64,000 nucleotides of DNA from Alkalihalobacterium chitinilyticum (GCF_029028005.1 NZ_JAOTPO010000001.1:372001-436000), one strand, 5' to 3'. Numbered from the stretch's first letter, positions 54,350 through 63,252 are shown. The notes: generated from the letters alone by a model not told the origin. Numbers and translations: made by a program.

Positions 54350-57300
54350 ATTTTATAATCAAAGCCTTTCTCTGTAAAAATCGGTTGCTGAGATTTGTTG
54401 GGTACGTCAACTTCTTCTATCGTTGTATCTTCTTTCTCATTGTTAGTAGCTAGTTTTGTATACTTTATTCCATTGACGTTATAGCCAATCTCTTTTATAT
54501 TATCAACGCATTGATCAACTAGTGGTTCCATCTTGGTTTCGAACATCGGTTGATTATTTTTTAGTGTAACCGATAAGTTTCGGTCAACAACTGAAACCAT
54601 AATCCCTACTTCACCTAATTTCGGCGTATCGATCAAGAAGTATAAATTACAATTTTCCCAGTCTACTTGCTGACCTTCATTTCTTGAATTAACAAAGACT
54701 TGGAGATTTTCAACTTGTTCTTCTAGTAAAAACGGTAAGTTAAAGAACATGCTTTGTAGGTTACCTTGATCCGATTTACTAAGCAGCTGTTGACCTGTTA
54801 TGTTATTCACTGCTTGATTGGCTTGTTGTCCAAGGCGACTGTTTTCTTCTTCACCGCGCATTAACGTCATTAGTGCCGCTTTTAAGTTTCTTTGATTAGC
54901 CTCCTGTTGTGATTGTTCCCTGGAGTTTGCTAACAACATCCCTAATTCACTATCGCGATTCAATCCCAATCCGCGAACCATTTCAAACGCTTGACGAGCC
55001 GACGCTTCTTGTCCATAGTTCGGCTTTATCCCTTCATTCAATTGACTCATGACGTGCTGGGTAGGTGTTCTAGACTCTAGTACCTGTCTTTCATTACTAA
55101 TGTAATGCATCACTTTTGTTTCAGATGGCTTAAACTGCAGACGCTCAACGACACCTTTTACTTCTTGAACAATACGATTAGCTTCTTGGTATTGTCCTTT
55201 TGAAAGAAGTTTTTTCGCTTCAGCTAATTGACTGCTCGCCTGCATGAGCCTTTTTTCCGTCTTCATATCTGTTAATAACATCATTTCACTTTTTAAGATG
55301 GCATTATCCAATTTTTTAATCGTTGTTTCAAGCAGTGGTTTTACTTGGTGCTGTGCTTGATTTTTAAATTGATCCATTAATCGATTAGCTACATCTAGGT
55401 TTCTAGTAATTTCTCGTTGCAGGTTTTTAAAATCAGCTGCAGCTTGTGCCAACTTCTCAGTAATCGTAGTTACAGCAATATCCTTACTATTTAATTGAAC
55501 ACCGGTTTGGAACTGTTCATTAGCTATATATTGGTTCGACTCGAGCGGTTGCCTGTTCGCTTCTGATGATTGAGTTTGCTCTTTGGCTATCGCTTGCTGC
55601 TCTAGTTGCTGTAAAGTTTGCATCAACTGCTGTCTCGCAGCCATTTCTCGTCCTTGATTCGATAACTGTTTACTTTCATCTGTTGCTTTTGTTAACTTAT
55701 CAATCATTTGCGTGTTACTGTTTGAGTTTTGATTGATTTGCAGCTTCATTTGCTCAACTGCCCGATCAAAATTAGCTTCTTTTTGCAGAAGCTGTTGCAT
55801 TTGACGCAACGCCTCACTTAAACGTTGTTCATTTGATTGCCCTTGGCTAGTGTGATTAACCGTTTGATTTGGTTGATTTGTTCCGGCTGTTTCCGCTCGA
55901 ACTGTTGCTTTTTCCGCAGTAACTAAAGCTTGTGACAAACGTTCTTTTGAGACATTTTCGATTTGTTGTGTTTGATTTATTGCTCTTTCAACCTGCTGTT
56001 GTGTATTTCGATCAAATGTTTGATTTGAAAGGTGATTTCGAAGTTGCTCTACACTTCTTTGTACATTTTGATCACGGCTAAGTTGATCTCTAACGTCACG
56101 GATTGCCTCGCTTGCACGGGTATTTTCTTCAGATTTCGGTTGGTTACTTAATTGCTTTTCAATTGCTTGTAACGATTGAACCATCCGGTCTTGACTAACT
56201 TGTACAAGTTGTCTCGCTTCTCGACTAGCTCTTTCAACAGCTTGAACGGCTTCTCTATTCAGTCCAGGCGTAGTCAACACTTGCTGGCGTACATGCTCGA
56301 TCGCTCGTTGCACATTCGGGTCGCGTTGAACTTGTTCTCGCACTTGGCGGAGTTGGTCACTTGCTCGCTGGTCTGCTGGCGGACGTTGCTCGACTGCTCT
56401 TACAGGTTCCGGTGCTTGCTGGCGTGCGACATTTCCTTCAATCCGTTGATTATTTTCTCGGCTTGCTACTTCTCTTTCTACTTGCGTTATCGCTTGCACG
56501 AGACGTTCTCTTACGACTGCCGTTTCCTGGCCCCGTTGTGTTTGAGTGCGTGCTTCTTCTACCGCTCGGTTGACTTGCTCTCTTACTTCTTGCGGCAGTT
56601 GCTGGTTAGTCAACACTTGCTGACGGACATGCTCAATCGCTCGTTGCACATTAGGCTCGCGTTGGACTTGTTCTCGCACTTGGCGGAGTTGGTCACTTGC
56701 TCGCTGGTCTGCTGGCGGACGTTGCTCAATACTTCTTACATTTTCAGCAACTGGTTGACGGGCGGAATTTCCTTCTACTCGATTATTTTCTACAGTCACT
56801 CTACTAGCTTCCGTTCGCTGTAGCTGTTCAAATCGTCGCACCGCTTCACTTACTTGACGTTCTAGGCTTTGTCTGGACTGCTCGCTTTCCGAATTTACTC
56901 TAGTACCAGAATTCATTTCTTGGGCAATACTGGATAACACTTGGTTTATAGGACGTCCGTGTAAAGCCTCATGAACAGCACGAACTTGTGCTGGAGTCAC
57001 TTCTAATCTTTTATTTGCCATTGCTTGGATCGTTTGTTGCCGCTGGTCTACTGTTCCTTGATTGGAGTTGAAATATCTCTGTAGCTCTTGAACTGCTTCT
57101 CGCGTTAGCGGAACACCTTTATCTAGTAAAGTTTGAGCTGCTTGACGCAACTCAGGTGTTGGAGATTGAGAAACCCCTAAATTGCGCAGGACGCGCTGAA
57201 TATCTTTAGAATCTCCTTGTTGTACCGTTGAACCGCTTCGTTCTTCTCCTATCGAACGAACAACTGGAATGCCTTGGCGATTTTCACTTACTTGTATAGT

Positions 57301-57489
57301 TACTCGGTCTGTTGGCGGCTGAGCACCTTCGAATCTTGTATGAACTTCACGACCTCTTATTTGTAGGATAGCTTCATTGTTTGGTAAGCGTTCTTTGACA
57401 GTAGCTCGGTAAACTTCACCTTCACGCAAGTTTAACGTACGATCTGATGTTTGTTGTGCAGCATTTGTAGGTTGATTTGTTATTTGCAT
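54346..57489 (-). CDS. large FliK/YlqG-like protein with internal repeats
   Basis: The 1047-residue protein has a short N-terminal strand domain (LREGEVYRATVKERL; ILQIRGREV), a very long glutamine- and arginine-rich helical centre, and a C-terminal domain (WENCNLYFLIDTPKLGEVGIMVS, then YNVNGIKYTKLA) like the C-terminus of flagellar hook-length control protein FliK. Two copies of a 112-codon unit lie in the centre (about residues 250-480). It pairs with the FlhB-like gene, as in FliK and FlhB. Whether it controls hook length is unknown. The start is ATG 57489, 8 bases from GGGAG; a GTG three codons earlier is an alternative. Confidence 0.8.
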   Translation of the reverse strand: MQITNQPTNAAQQTSDRTLNLREGEVYRATVKERLPNNEAILQIRGREVHTRFEGAQPPTDRVTIQVSENRQGIPVVRSIGEERSGSTVQQGDSKDIQRVLRNLGVSQSPTPELRQAAQTLLDKGVPLTREAVQELQRYFNSNQGTVDQRQQTIQAMANKRLEVTPAQVRAVHEALHGRPINQVLSSIAQEMNSGTRVNSESEQSRQSLERQVSEAVRRFEQLQRTEASRVTVENNRVEGNSARQPVAENVRSIEQRPPADQRASDQLRQVREQVQREPNVQRAIEHVRQQVLTNQQLPQEVREQVNRAVEEARTQTQRGQETAVVRERLVQAITQVEREVASRENNQRIEGNVARQQAPEPVRAVEQRPPADQRASDQLRQVREQVQRDPNVQRAIEHVRQQVLTTPGLNREAVQAVERASREARQLVQVSQDRMVQSLQAIEKQLSNQPKSEENTRASEAIRDVRDQLSRDQNVQRSVEQLRNHLSNQTFDRNTQQQVERAINQTQQIENVSKERLSQALVTAEKATVRAETAGTNQPNQTVNHTSQGQSNEQRLSEALRQMQQLLQKEANFDRAVEQMKLQINQNSNSNTQMIDKLTKATDESKQLSNQGREMAARQQLMQTLQQLEQQAIAKEQTQSSEANRQPLESNQYIANEQFQTGVQLNSKDIAVTTITEKLAQAAADFKNLQREITRNLDVANRLMDQFKNQAQHQVKPLLETTIKKLDNAILKSEMMLLTDMKTEKRLMQASSQLAEAKKLLSKGQYQEANRIVQEVKGVVERLQFKPSETKVMHYISNERQVLESRTPTQHVMSQLNEGIKPNYGQEASARQAFEMVRGLGLNRDSELGMLLANSREQSQQEANQRNLKAALMTLMRGEEENSRLGQQANQAVNNITGQQLLSKSDQGNLQSMFFNLPFLLEEQVENLQVFVNSRNEGQQVDWENCNLYFLIDTPKLGEVGIMVSVVDRNLSVTLKNNQPMFETKMEPLVDQCVDNIKEIGYNVNGIKYTKLATNNEKEDTTIEEVDVPNKSQQPIFTEKGFDYKI
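56271..56391 (-). repeat. internal direct repeat of the FliK-like gene, copy A
   Basis: A 121-base copy, nearly identical to 56607-56727 at an exact offset of 336 bases (112 codons). It codes for the RAIEHVRQQVL / EQRPPADQRASDQLRQVREQ unit. Confidence 0.85.
56607..56727 (-). repeat. internal direct repeat of the FliK-like gene, copy B
   Basis: The second copy, 336 bases downstream on the plus strand. The in-frame spacing shows a repeat kept by reading-frame selection. Confidence 0.85.
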
Positions 57490-57595
57490 CTTTTTCACTC
57501 CCGTACATTATCTCTATCGTTAATATCGGTCTAACTTATAAAAAGGTTTATGAACAATTTTTGGAGTATTTTCATTTCCTTTAGATTGAACACAA

Positions 57596-57631
57596 AAAAG
57601 ACCTAGTTTTCATAAGAAAAGCTAGATCTTT
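57596..57631 (-). terminator. intrinsic terminator of dinB
   Basis: An imperfect stem (AAAGATCTAGCTTTTC with its partner GAAAACTAGGTCTTT) is followed on the minus strand by TTTTTTGTG. Confidence 0.8.
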
Positions 57632-57632
57632 C

Positions 57633-58871
57633 TCATTTAAAAAAATCTTTATCTAAACTCGTCCCTCGTCTTTTATGATCTCGTAATTGCTCACTCCGCT
57701 GTTCACCTAACTGCCCACCCTTAAGTAAAGAATGTTGGCCATATTTTAAGCGAATTTCATCCACCGTTTTAGAAAGCTTTAACTTTTTCTCATCTTCCTT
57801 ATAGGAAAACAAGTCTAATTGTTTATAGGCTTCTGTTTCCTCAACTAAATCGATTGCTGTAATCCCTAATAACCGTATTGATTCACCACTCCAATACTTT
57901 TGCCATAAAAACAGAGCAGCTTCTAAAATGTCATCATTTGTCTGTATAGAACTCGTTAGCTTTCGACTCCTAGTAATTGTTTTTCGGTCATGATAGCGTA
58001 TAGTAATTTGAATGTTTTCTGAACACACCTTTTTTGTTCTTAACCTGCGTCCTACTTCATGCGCTAGATTTGTAAATACGGTTTTAATTTTTTCCTGATC
58101 TGTAGTATCTTTTGGTAAAGTCACAGAATTTCCAACACTTTTAAAATCTGAAATTGAATCAGGATCAACTTCACGTGTATCGATGCCATTGGCACGTTCA
58201 ATTAATTTCTCACCGTAAATTCCTAGCCGCTTTTTTAGCAAAGTTGGATCAGCGTTGGCTAAATCACCAATTGTATGTAGTCCCAGTTTATTTAATTTAT
58301 TTGCTGTCTTTTCTCCAATGCCATACATTTCTATTAAAGAGAGTGGCCAAAGCTTCTCAGCGATATCCCGCCTTCTTAATACCGTAATGCCTAAGGGCTT
58401 TTTCATTTCACTAGCCATTTTAGCAAGAAACTTATTCGGGGCTATTCCAATGCTACATGGTAATGATAAGTACTCTAAAAGATTATTTTGAATTTCAGTC
58501 GCTTTTTGCAGTGGTTCATCACCTTCATAATGAGACATATCCATAAAGCCTTCATCAATGGAAACGGGTTCAACTAAAGGCGTGTATTCCCGTAGCACAT
58601 CGAACATTTGCAAAGAGGCAGATCGATATTTTGTGAAGTCCGGCTGTTTGATAATTAGGTTCGGGCATAGACGCTTTGCTTGCCAAACGGGCATTGTTGC
58701 TTTTACACCCTTTGCTCTTGCTTCATAACTGCAAGTGACCACAATTCCCCGACGTTCCTTTTCATTTCCTGCAACGGCTAAAGGTTTGCCTCGTAAACTG
58801 GGGTCATAAGCAGCTTCTACCGAGGCATAAAACGAGTTCATATCGATATGAAATATCACCTTTCTTTTCAT
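57633..58871 (-). CDS. dinB: DNA polymerase IV
   Basis: DinB copies across damaged bases. The 412-residue protein has the Y-family catalytic acids (HIDMNSFYASVE, Asp10; VSIDEGFMD, Asp106-Glu107), GIAPNKFLAKMASEMKKP, the helix-hairpin-helix (MYGIGEKTANKLNKLGL) and a likely clamp-binding QLDLF near residue 365. ATG 58871 follows AGGTG at 6 bases. No LexA box was seen upstream, unlike the other polymerase, so its control differs. It equals YqjH in location. Confidence 0.95.
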   Translation of the reverse strand: MKRKVIFHIDMNSFYASVEAAYDPSLRGKPLAVAGNEKERRGIVVTCSYEARAKGVKATMPVWQAKRLCPNLIIKQPDFTKYRSASLQMFDVLREYTPLVEPVSIDEGFMDMSHYEGDEPLQKATEIQNNLLEYLSLPCSIGIAPNKFLAKMASEMKKPLGITVLRRRDIAEKLWPLSLIEMYGIGEKTANKLNKLGLHTIGDLANADPTLLKKRLGIYGEKLIERANGIDTREVDPDSISDFKSVGNSVTLPKDTTDQEKIKTVFTNLAHEVGRRLRTKKVCSENIQITIRYHDRKTITRSRKLTSSIQTNDDILEAALFLWQKYWSGESIRLLGITAIDLVEETEAYKQLDLFSYKEDEKKLKLSKTVDEIRLKYGQHSLLKGGQLGEQRSEQLRDHKRRGTSLDKDFFK

Positions 58872-58983
58872 AATCATCACCTGCAATCATTATAAAACAA
58901 AATATTAGATGTTTCTTATTTTAAAGCTGTCAAATTATTTTAGGAACTAAAGAAACTGCAACTATTACGTTCGTAGAAAAATA

Positions 58984-59020
58984 AAAAAGATGTGAGCTTT
59001 TAAGTTAACTCACATCTTTT
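58984..59020 (-). terminator. intrinsic terminator of the MarR-type regulator gene
   Basis: An 11-bp stem (AAGATGTGAG with CTCACATCTT) is followed on the minus strand by TTTTTTATTTTT. Confidence 0.85.
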
Positions 59021-59023
59021 GGA

Positions 59024-59539
59024 TCACTTATTCTCATCATCGGCTTCATTTAAACTGCTCGATTTATCTACCCATTGAATAAATTCCTGTCCATAATAAT
59101 GCTTACAAAAATCTTTTACAAAGTGCAGTGACTCTTCCAGTCTCTTTTTTTGTTCTTCGCTTTCATTTGCATAATTATCAAGAAATTCAGAGAAACGGTA
59201 GGTAAATTCGGAAGTTTCTGCTCGCTTCTTCTCACCTTCTGGCGTCAGCATAACGTATGATATCCGAAGGTCATTTTCGTCTTTAATGGTTTGAACAAGG
59301 CCTTTTGCTTTTAACCGTTTAATCACTTGCATCACTGTCGATAAATCCCACAACCCTACTTTAGCAATATAGGACATTGAAACTTTTTTTTCGTAATAAA
59401 TAATCCAGAGCATATGCTGCTCTGACTGTGTGATTCCGACTTCTTGCGCTGACTTTTGCCAGTCTTCTTCAACCACTTTATACGTCGCACGGAAATAATT
59501 TAACATTTGATGTATAGAATTATATTCCAAATTAATCAA
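59024..59539 (-). CDS. MarR family regulator, Hpr/ScoC-like
   Basis: The 171-residue protein has a winged helix-turn-helix core (MSYIAKVGLWDLSTVMQVIKRL, recognition helix around residues 60-80) and a long helical C-terminus for dimerisation. The residue pattern (HMLWIIYYEK near the N-terminal helix, YVMLTPEGEK in the wing) is like Hpr/ScoC, the protease and transition-state regulator. The match is partial, so the target genes are open. It is monocistronic. Confidence 0.82.
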   Translation of the reverse strand: MINLEYNSIHQMLNYFRATYKVVEEDWQKSAQEVGITQSEQHMLWIIYYEKKVSMSYIAKVGLWDLSTVMQVIKRLKAKGLVQTIKDENDLRISYVMLTPEGEKKRAETSEFTYRFSEFLDNYANESEEQKKRLEESLHFVKDFCKHYYGQEFIQWVDKSSSLNEADDENK

Positions 59540-59620
59540 CCCTTTCTCCCAGGCCCATAATATAAGTATTTATCTATATTTTACTTTTATTCACTAACAT
59601 TTTACCAGTATAGTGTACCA

Positions 59621-59655
59621 AAAAATGAAAAAGAGTCCAAAACATTTGGACTCTT
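59621..59655 (-). terminator. intrinsic terminator of the peptidase gene
   Basis: AAGAGTCCAAA (59631-59641) pairs with TTTGGACTCTT (59645-59655), followed on the minus strand by TTTCATTTTT. Confidence 0.85.
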
Positions 59656-59664
59656 TTGGAAGTT

Positions 59665-60786
59665 TTATTTATTTGTAACGGTTTTAACGATAGAAACAAC
59701 TGCTTCTGCAAGCTTGATTAGTTCCGAAATAGGCATGCGTTCATTTTTCGTATGTATCTCTTCATACCCGACTGCAAGGTTTACCGTTGGAATGCCAAAG
59801 CCAGCAATGATATTCGCATCACTGCCACCACCGCTTTTTAGTAAACGTGGAGTACGATCAATAGAAGTCATCGCTTGTTTAGCAACCTCAACTACTTCAT
59901 CACCATCACCAAGTTTAAAGCCTGGATACATGACATCTACATCTACATCAGCTGTCGTACCGAACTCTTTTGCTGTATCTTCAAACGCAGCTTTCATTGC
60001 AGCCACTTGTTTTTCCATTTTTTCTGGAAGCAGTGAACGGGCTTCAGCTAAAATCGCTACATAATCACAAACAATATTCGTTTGTGTTCCCCCTTCAAAA
60101 CGGCCGATATTTGCTGTCGTCTCTTCATCAATACGACCTAGTGGCATTTTTGAAATAGCTTTAGCAGCTACCGTAATAGCTGAAATTCCTTTTTCAGGTG
60201 CTACACCAGCATGGGCTGTTTTTCCGTGTACTACAACATTTACTTTTGCTTGTGTTGGAGCTGCAACGATAATATCACCAACCGGTCCATCGCTGTCTAA
60301 TGCAAACCCGAACTTTGCTTTTACTAAAGATGGATCGAGTGCTTTAGCTCCTACTAAACCTGATTCTTCACCAACTGTAATGATAAATTGAATCGTGCCG
60401 TGATCTACGTTTTGCTCTTTTAATACTTTAATTGCCTCAAGCATTACGGCAATTCCAGCTTTATCATCAGCACCTAAAATAGTCGTTCCGTCCGTTACTA
60501 CATACCCATCTTTAATAGAAGGTTTTACGCCAACACCAGGAACAACAGTATCCATGTGAGAAGTAAAGTAAATTGGGTCTACTTCCTCTTTTGTACCATG
60601 TAAGGTACAGATTAAATTACCTGCGCCATGCCCTGTTTGTTCAGTCGTATCATCTTCAAATACTTCAACACCAAGGTCCTCAAACTTTTTCTTTAAAACA
60701 GGTGCTATTAATTGTTCATGTTTTGTTTCTGAGTCAATTTGGACGAGCTCTAAAAACTCATCCACAAGACGTTGTTCATTAATCAT
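59665..60786 (-). CDS. M20 family peptidase, PepT/YqjE-like
   Basis: The 373-residue zinc peptidase has the metal ligands in YFTSHMDTV and LGADDKAGIAV, the catalytic VGEESGLVGAKAL, and GGGSDANI near the end (a late metal ligand), with a lid domain in between (VVVHGKTAHAGVAP). Family enzymes remove residues from di- or tripeptides. It resembles B. subtilis YqjE in length and place. It lies downstream of the epimerase gene. Confidence 0.9.
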   Translation of the reverse strand: MINEQRLVDEFLELVQIDSETKHEQLIAPVLKKKFEDLGVEVFEDDTTEQTGHGAGNLICTLHGTKEEVDPIYFTSHMDTVVPGVGVKPSIKDGYVVTDGTTILGADDKAGIAVMLEAIKVLKEQNVDHGTIQFIITVGEESGLVGAKALDPSLVKAKFGFALDSDGPVGDIIVAAPTQAKVNVVVHGKTAHAGVAPEKGISAITVAAKAISKMPLGRIDEETTANIGRFEGGTQTNIVCDYVAILAEARSLLPEKMEKQVAAMKAAFEDTAKEFGTTADVDVDVMYPGFKLGDGDEVVEVAKQAMTSIDRTPRLLKSGGGSDANIIAGFGIPTVNLAVGYEEIHTKNERMPISELIKLAEAVVSIVKTVTNK

Positions 60787-60877
60787 TTATCTGCCTCCAT
60801 CTGTCGGTTTTCAATTTAAATGGTACATGATTTCCCCGAACATTTCACCTTTTGTGAAGTTCAATAGAAGAGAAAGA

Positions 60878-61303
60878 TTATTCAGATTTATTTTTTTCGC
60901 AAAACTCATAAAGAATTCCACCTGAAGATTTCGGATGAATAAATGCAACTTGTGCACCACCCGCTCCTTTTACTGGCTCATTATTGATCATCTGGATCCC
61001 TTTTTCTTTTATTTCATTAATACGGTCTTGAATACCTTCAACACCTAATGCGATATGGTGAATACCTTCTCCTTTTTTAGCAATGAATTTTGCTATTGGA
61101 CTTTCATCATGTAAAGGCTCTAACAATTCAATTTTGGATTCCCCAATTTTTAGAAAAGCCACTTTTACCCCCTGAGATGCCACTTCTTCGATAGCAAGTA
61201 ATTCGAGGTTTAATTGTTCTGTGTAAAAAGGCAGTGCATTTTCAATCGATTGAACAGCAATTCCAATATGATCGATTTTTTTAGGTGCATTCGAGTTTCC
61301 CAT
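60878..61303 (-). CDS. mce: methylmalonyl-CoA epimerase (YqjC type)
   Basis: The enzyme interconverts the (R) and (S) forms of methylmalonyl-CoA. The 141-residue VOC-family protein starts KKIDHIGIAVQS (first metal-ligand His), has GIHHIALGVE (second) and SSGGILYEF (with a final Glu). It is the only propionate-type gene here; no mutase or carboxylase is next to it. The epimerase could still serve a mutase elsewhere that uses cobalamin, which the cbi operon makes. Confidence 0.9.
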   Translation of the reverse strand: MGNSNAPKKIDHIGIAVQSIENALPFYTEQLNLELLAIEEVASQGVKVAFLKIGESKIELLEPLHDESPIAKFIAKKGEGIHHIALGVEGIQDRINEIKEKGIQMINNEPVKGAGGAQVAFIHPKSSGGILYEFCEKNKSE

Positions 61304-61457
61304 AACTATCCACTCCTAGTTCATTTTAATATTATTATCTTTATAGTAATACCCAATGTAGAATCTTCTCTATAATTCTCATTTTTCCTCCTTTTTTGTC
61401 ATTGTTAAACATTGATGTGGATGGAAGGTTCATGAGTTATAGGAATAAAAAAGAACC

Positions 61458-61486
61458 TTGTTCAAATGCCTATAACAAGGTACAAT
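61458..61486 (+). promoter_or_regulatory. promoter of prli42 overlapping a hairpin
   Basis: TTGTTC (61458-61463), 17-base spacer, TACAAT (61481-61486). The same stretch holds an inverted repeat (ACCTTGTT 61455-61462 with AACAAGGT 61474-61481) whose minus-strand side runs into a T tract, so it may also end minus-strand transcription. Confidence 0.65.
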
Positions 61487-61519
61487 AAGTATAGTACGTC
61501 TTTTAGGAGGTCATTTCAT

Positions 61520-61612
61520 ATGCCACGTAAATTTCAAAAAGTAGTCATCTATGTAATGATTGTAACATTAGTAGCAGGTAGTTTACTGACAGGAGCGGCT
61601 TTGTGGCTCTAA
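61520..61612 (+). CDS. prli42: stressosome-associated miniprotein Prli42
   Basis: The 30-residue product is MPRKFQKVVIYVMIVTLVAG at its start, followed by a short hydrophobic tail that ends in TGAALWL: a basic N-terminus and one membrane segment, the make-up of Prli42. Prli42 anchors the stressosome to the membrane in Listeria and related Firmicutes. A perfect TAGGAGGT site lies 8 bases upstream, and a strong terminator follows. It is short enough to be missed by most gene finders. Confidence 0.85.
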   Translation: MPRKFQKVVIYVMIVTLVAGSLLTGAALWL

Positions 61613-61620
61613 ATGATATG

Positions 61621-61664
61621 AAGAGGCATTCTCATTTAGTATATGAGGCTGCCTCTTCTTTTTA
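61621..61664 (+). terminator. bidirectional terminator between prli42 and the L,D-transpeptidase
   Basis: AAGAGGCA (61621-61628) pairs with TGCCTCTT (61650-61657), with inner CTCAT/ATGAG pairing; T-rich after it on the plus strand. Confidence 0.85.
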
Positions 61665-61665
61665 T

Positions 61666-62175
61666 TTATTCAATAGCTCCTGCCTTTCTAGCTAATTCTT
61701 CAAAACTCTCCTTCGTATTTACAATTAAGATTTTCGTTCCTAATGGAATTTCATCATATAACTTCTCTACATTTGTATTTTCCATTCTTACGCAACCTGC
61801 TGTCACATAATGACCGATTGATTGTGGAGCATTGGTCCCATGAACACCGTATATTCTGCCGTCCGTTTCGAGTGCGTCAAAGCCGATCCATCTCGTTCCT
61901 AGTGGATTTTCTTTTGCCCCGCCCTCAATATCTTTTTTTCGATAATAAGGGTTTGGAGCTTTAACGACAATCATAAACTCACCTTCTGGGGTTAAGTCCA
62001 TTTCCTTTCCAGTTGCTACAGAATATACGTTTTGAATAACACCATCTTGAATATACGCAAGTTGATTATATTGTTTATTAACGATAAGGTAAGGATCACC
62101 AATCAAAGGATTTTCACCAAGTGGCCAAATAGGAGAAGCGATTAACATCAGCGATAAGAAAAGTGTTTTCAGCAT
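61666..62175 (-). CDS. secreted L,D-transpeptidase (YkuD domain)
   Basis: The enzyme makes or edits 3-3 peptidoglycan crosslinks. The 169-residue protein has an N-terminal signal peptide (to about residue 20) and one YkuD domain with the catalytic motif from His112 (VHGTNAPQS) to Cys128 (TAGCVRM). It has no LysM or other wall-binding domain, unlike B. subtilis YkuD itself, so localisation depends on the signal peptide alone. Confidence 0.9.
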   Translation of the reverse strand: MLKTLFLSLMLIASPIWPLGENPLIGDPYLIVNKQYNQLAYIQDGVIQNVYSVATGKEMDLTPEGEFMIVVKAPNPYYRKKDIEGGAKENPLGTRWIGFDALETDGRIYGVHGTNAPQSIGHYVTAGCVRMENTNVEKLYDEIPLGTKILIVNTKESFEELARKAGAIE

Positions 62176-62239
62176 ACGACCGCCTCCATATATTCTCTTT
62201 TCCTTATCTTGACTAATCCTCCTGTTTTTATTCTTACTT

Positions 62240-63199
62240 CTACTTGTTTACTGGTTGTTTTCTCAATGATTCTTTAATCAATAAATATTTTTCTAGCTCA
62301 TGCATGACATAATATAACGAGGAACGAATTTCAAATTCTTGACGTGTTTGCGGTAATTCCATCTGTTGAAACTCTTCACGCATTTTAGACAACTCGTCTA
62401 AGAAATAACTAGCTGTATTTACTGGACCCACTGCTTGACTTAGCTCTTCTAAAAAACTCGATATTTTAATTCCTTGAACGACCGTATCATCTAAAGAAGA
62501 AATAAACGGCATGATCCTCTCAATGATTTCAAATTGTTTTTCTCTCATTTTAAAGTAGTGATAATATTGATCTTCATACCGCAATAGGTGGTTCTCAATA
62601 TTTCGTATAGCGATATCTTTAGCATCTTGAATGAGCTCGTAGGTTTCTGTCAACTCTTTTCCATCCCATAGATTACCACTATTACGTAAATAATTGGAGA
62701 ACTCCTTTAAGATGAACTTAAAATTATCTTCAATCCTTTTTTGATACTTATGTAAATCTCGGTCTACACTCGGCATATATAAATTCATTAATAAAGCTAC
62801 ACCTATACCAATAATGATAATATATAATTCGTTTAAAAAAATAGCGACAGAAACCGTACCTAAAGTATAAATATGTAAGATGATGACACAACTCGTTACA
62901 ATACCCTCTTTTACTTTCAGTTTAACGGATAGAGGTATAAAGACTAATAATAAAATAATAAGAGAAATAGGATGGTATCCAACCCATTCAAACAGGATAA
63001 AAGCTAGAACTAACCCTAATAAGCATCCGACAAACCGTTGCCAGGATACTGATACCGAACTCCTTCGCGTAACGGAAATACATAAGATGGTTAGGATAGC
63101 TGCTGATGCATAAAAATCTAACGAAAGCCATTGGGCGATGGCAATGGCAATACCTGCCCCAACTGCGGTTTTTAATGTTCGATAGCCTATTTTAAACAT
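62240..63199 (-). CDS. yqjA: YqjA-like membrane protein (aromatic acid exporter / DUF939)
   Basis: The 319-residue protein has about six membrane segments in its first half (to about residue 150) and a cytoplasmic helical half, as in YqjA/DUF939 proteins and relatives of the fusaric-acid resistance family. The likely role is efflux; the substrate is unknown. It lies between an amino-acid ABC ATPase gene and the L,D-transpeptidase gene, the same neighbour order as in B. subtilis on the artM side. Confidence 0.85.
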   Translation of the reverse strand: MFKIGYRTLKTAVGAGIAIAIAQWLSLDFYASAAILTILCISVTRRSSVSVSWQRFVGCLLGLVLAFILFEWVGYHPISLIILLLVFIPLSVKLKVKEGIVTSCVIILHIYTLGTVSVAIFLNELYIIIIGIGVALLMNLYMPSVDRDLHKYQKRIEDNFKFILKEFSNYLRNSGNLWDGKELTETYELIQDAKDIAIRNIENHLLRYEDQYYHYFKMREKQFEIIERIMPFISSLDDTVVQGIKISSFLEELSQAVGPVNTASYFLDELSKMREEFQQMELPQTRQEFEIRSSLYYVMHELEKYLLIKESLRKQPVNK

Positions 63200-63221
63200 A
63201 TAGTTCTCCTATCAAATAAAA

Positions 63222-63252
63222 TAGAAAAAAGATGGCATAAAGACCATCTTTT
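63222..63252 (-). terminator. intrinsic terminator of the ABC ATPase gene
   Basis: AAAAGATGG (63227-63235) pairs with CCATCTTTT (63244-63252), followed on the minus strand by TTTTTTCTATTTT. Confidence 0.85.

Noticed and set aside
56176-56823. Open plus-strand frame of 215 codons in the FliK-like gene
   Set aside because: Antisense shadow produced by the repetitive glutamine/arginine codons; it also shows the same repeat.
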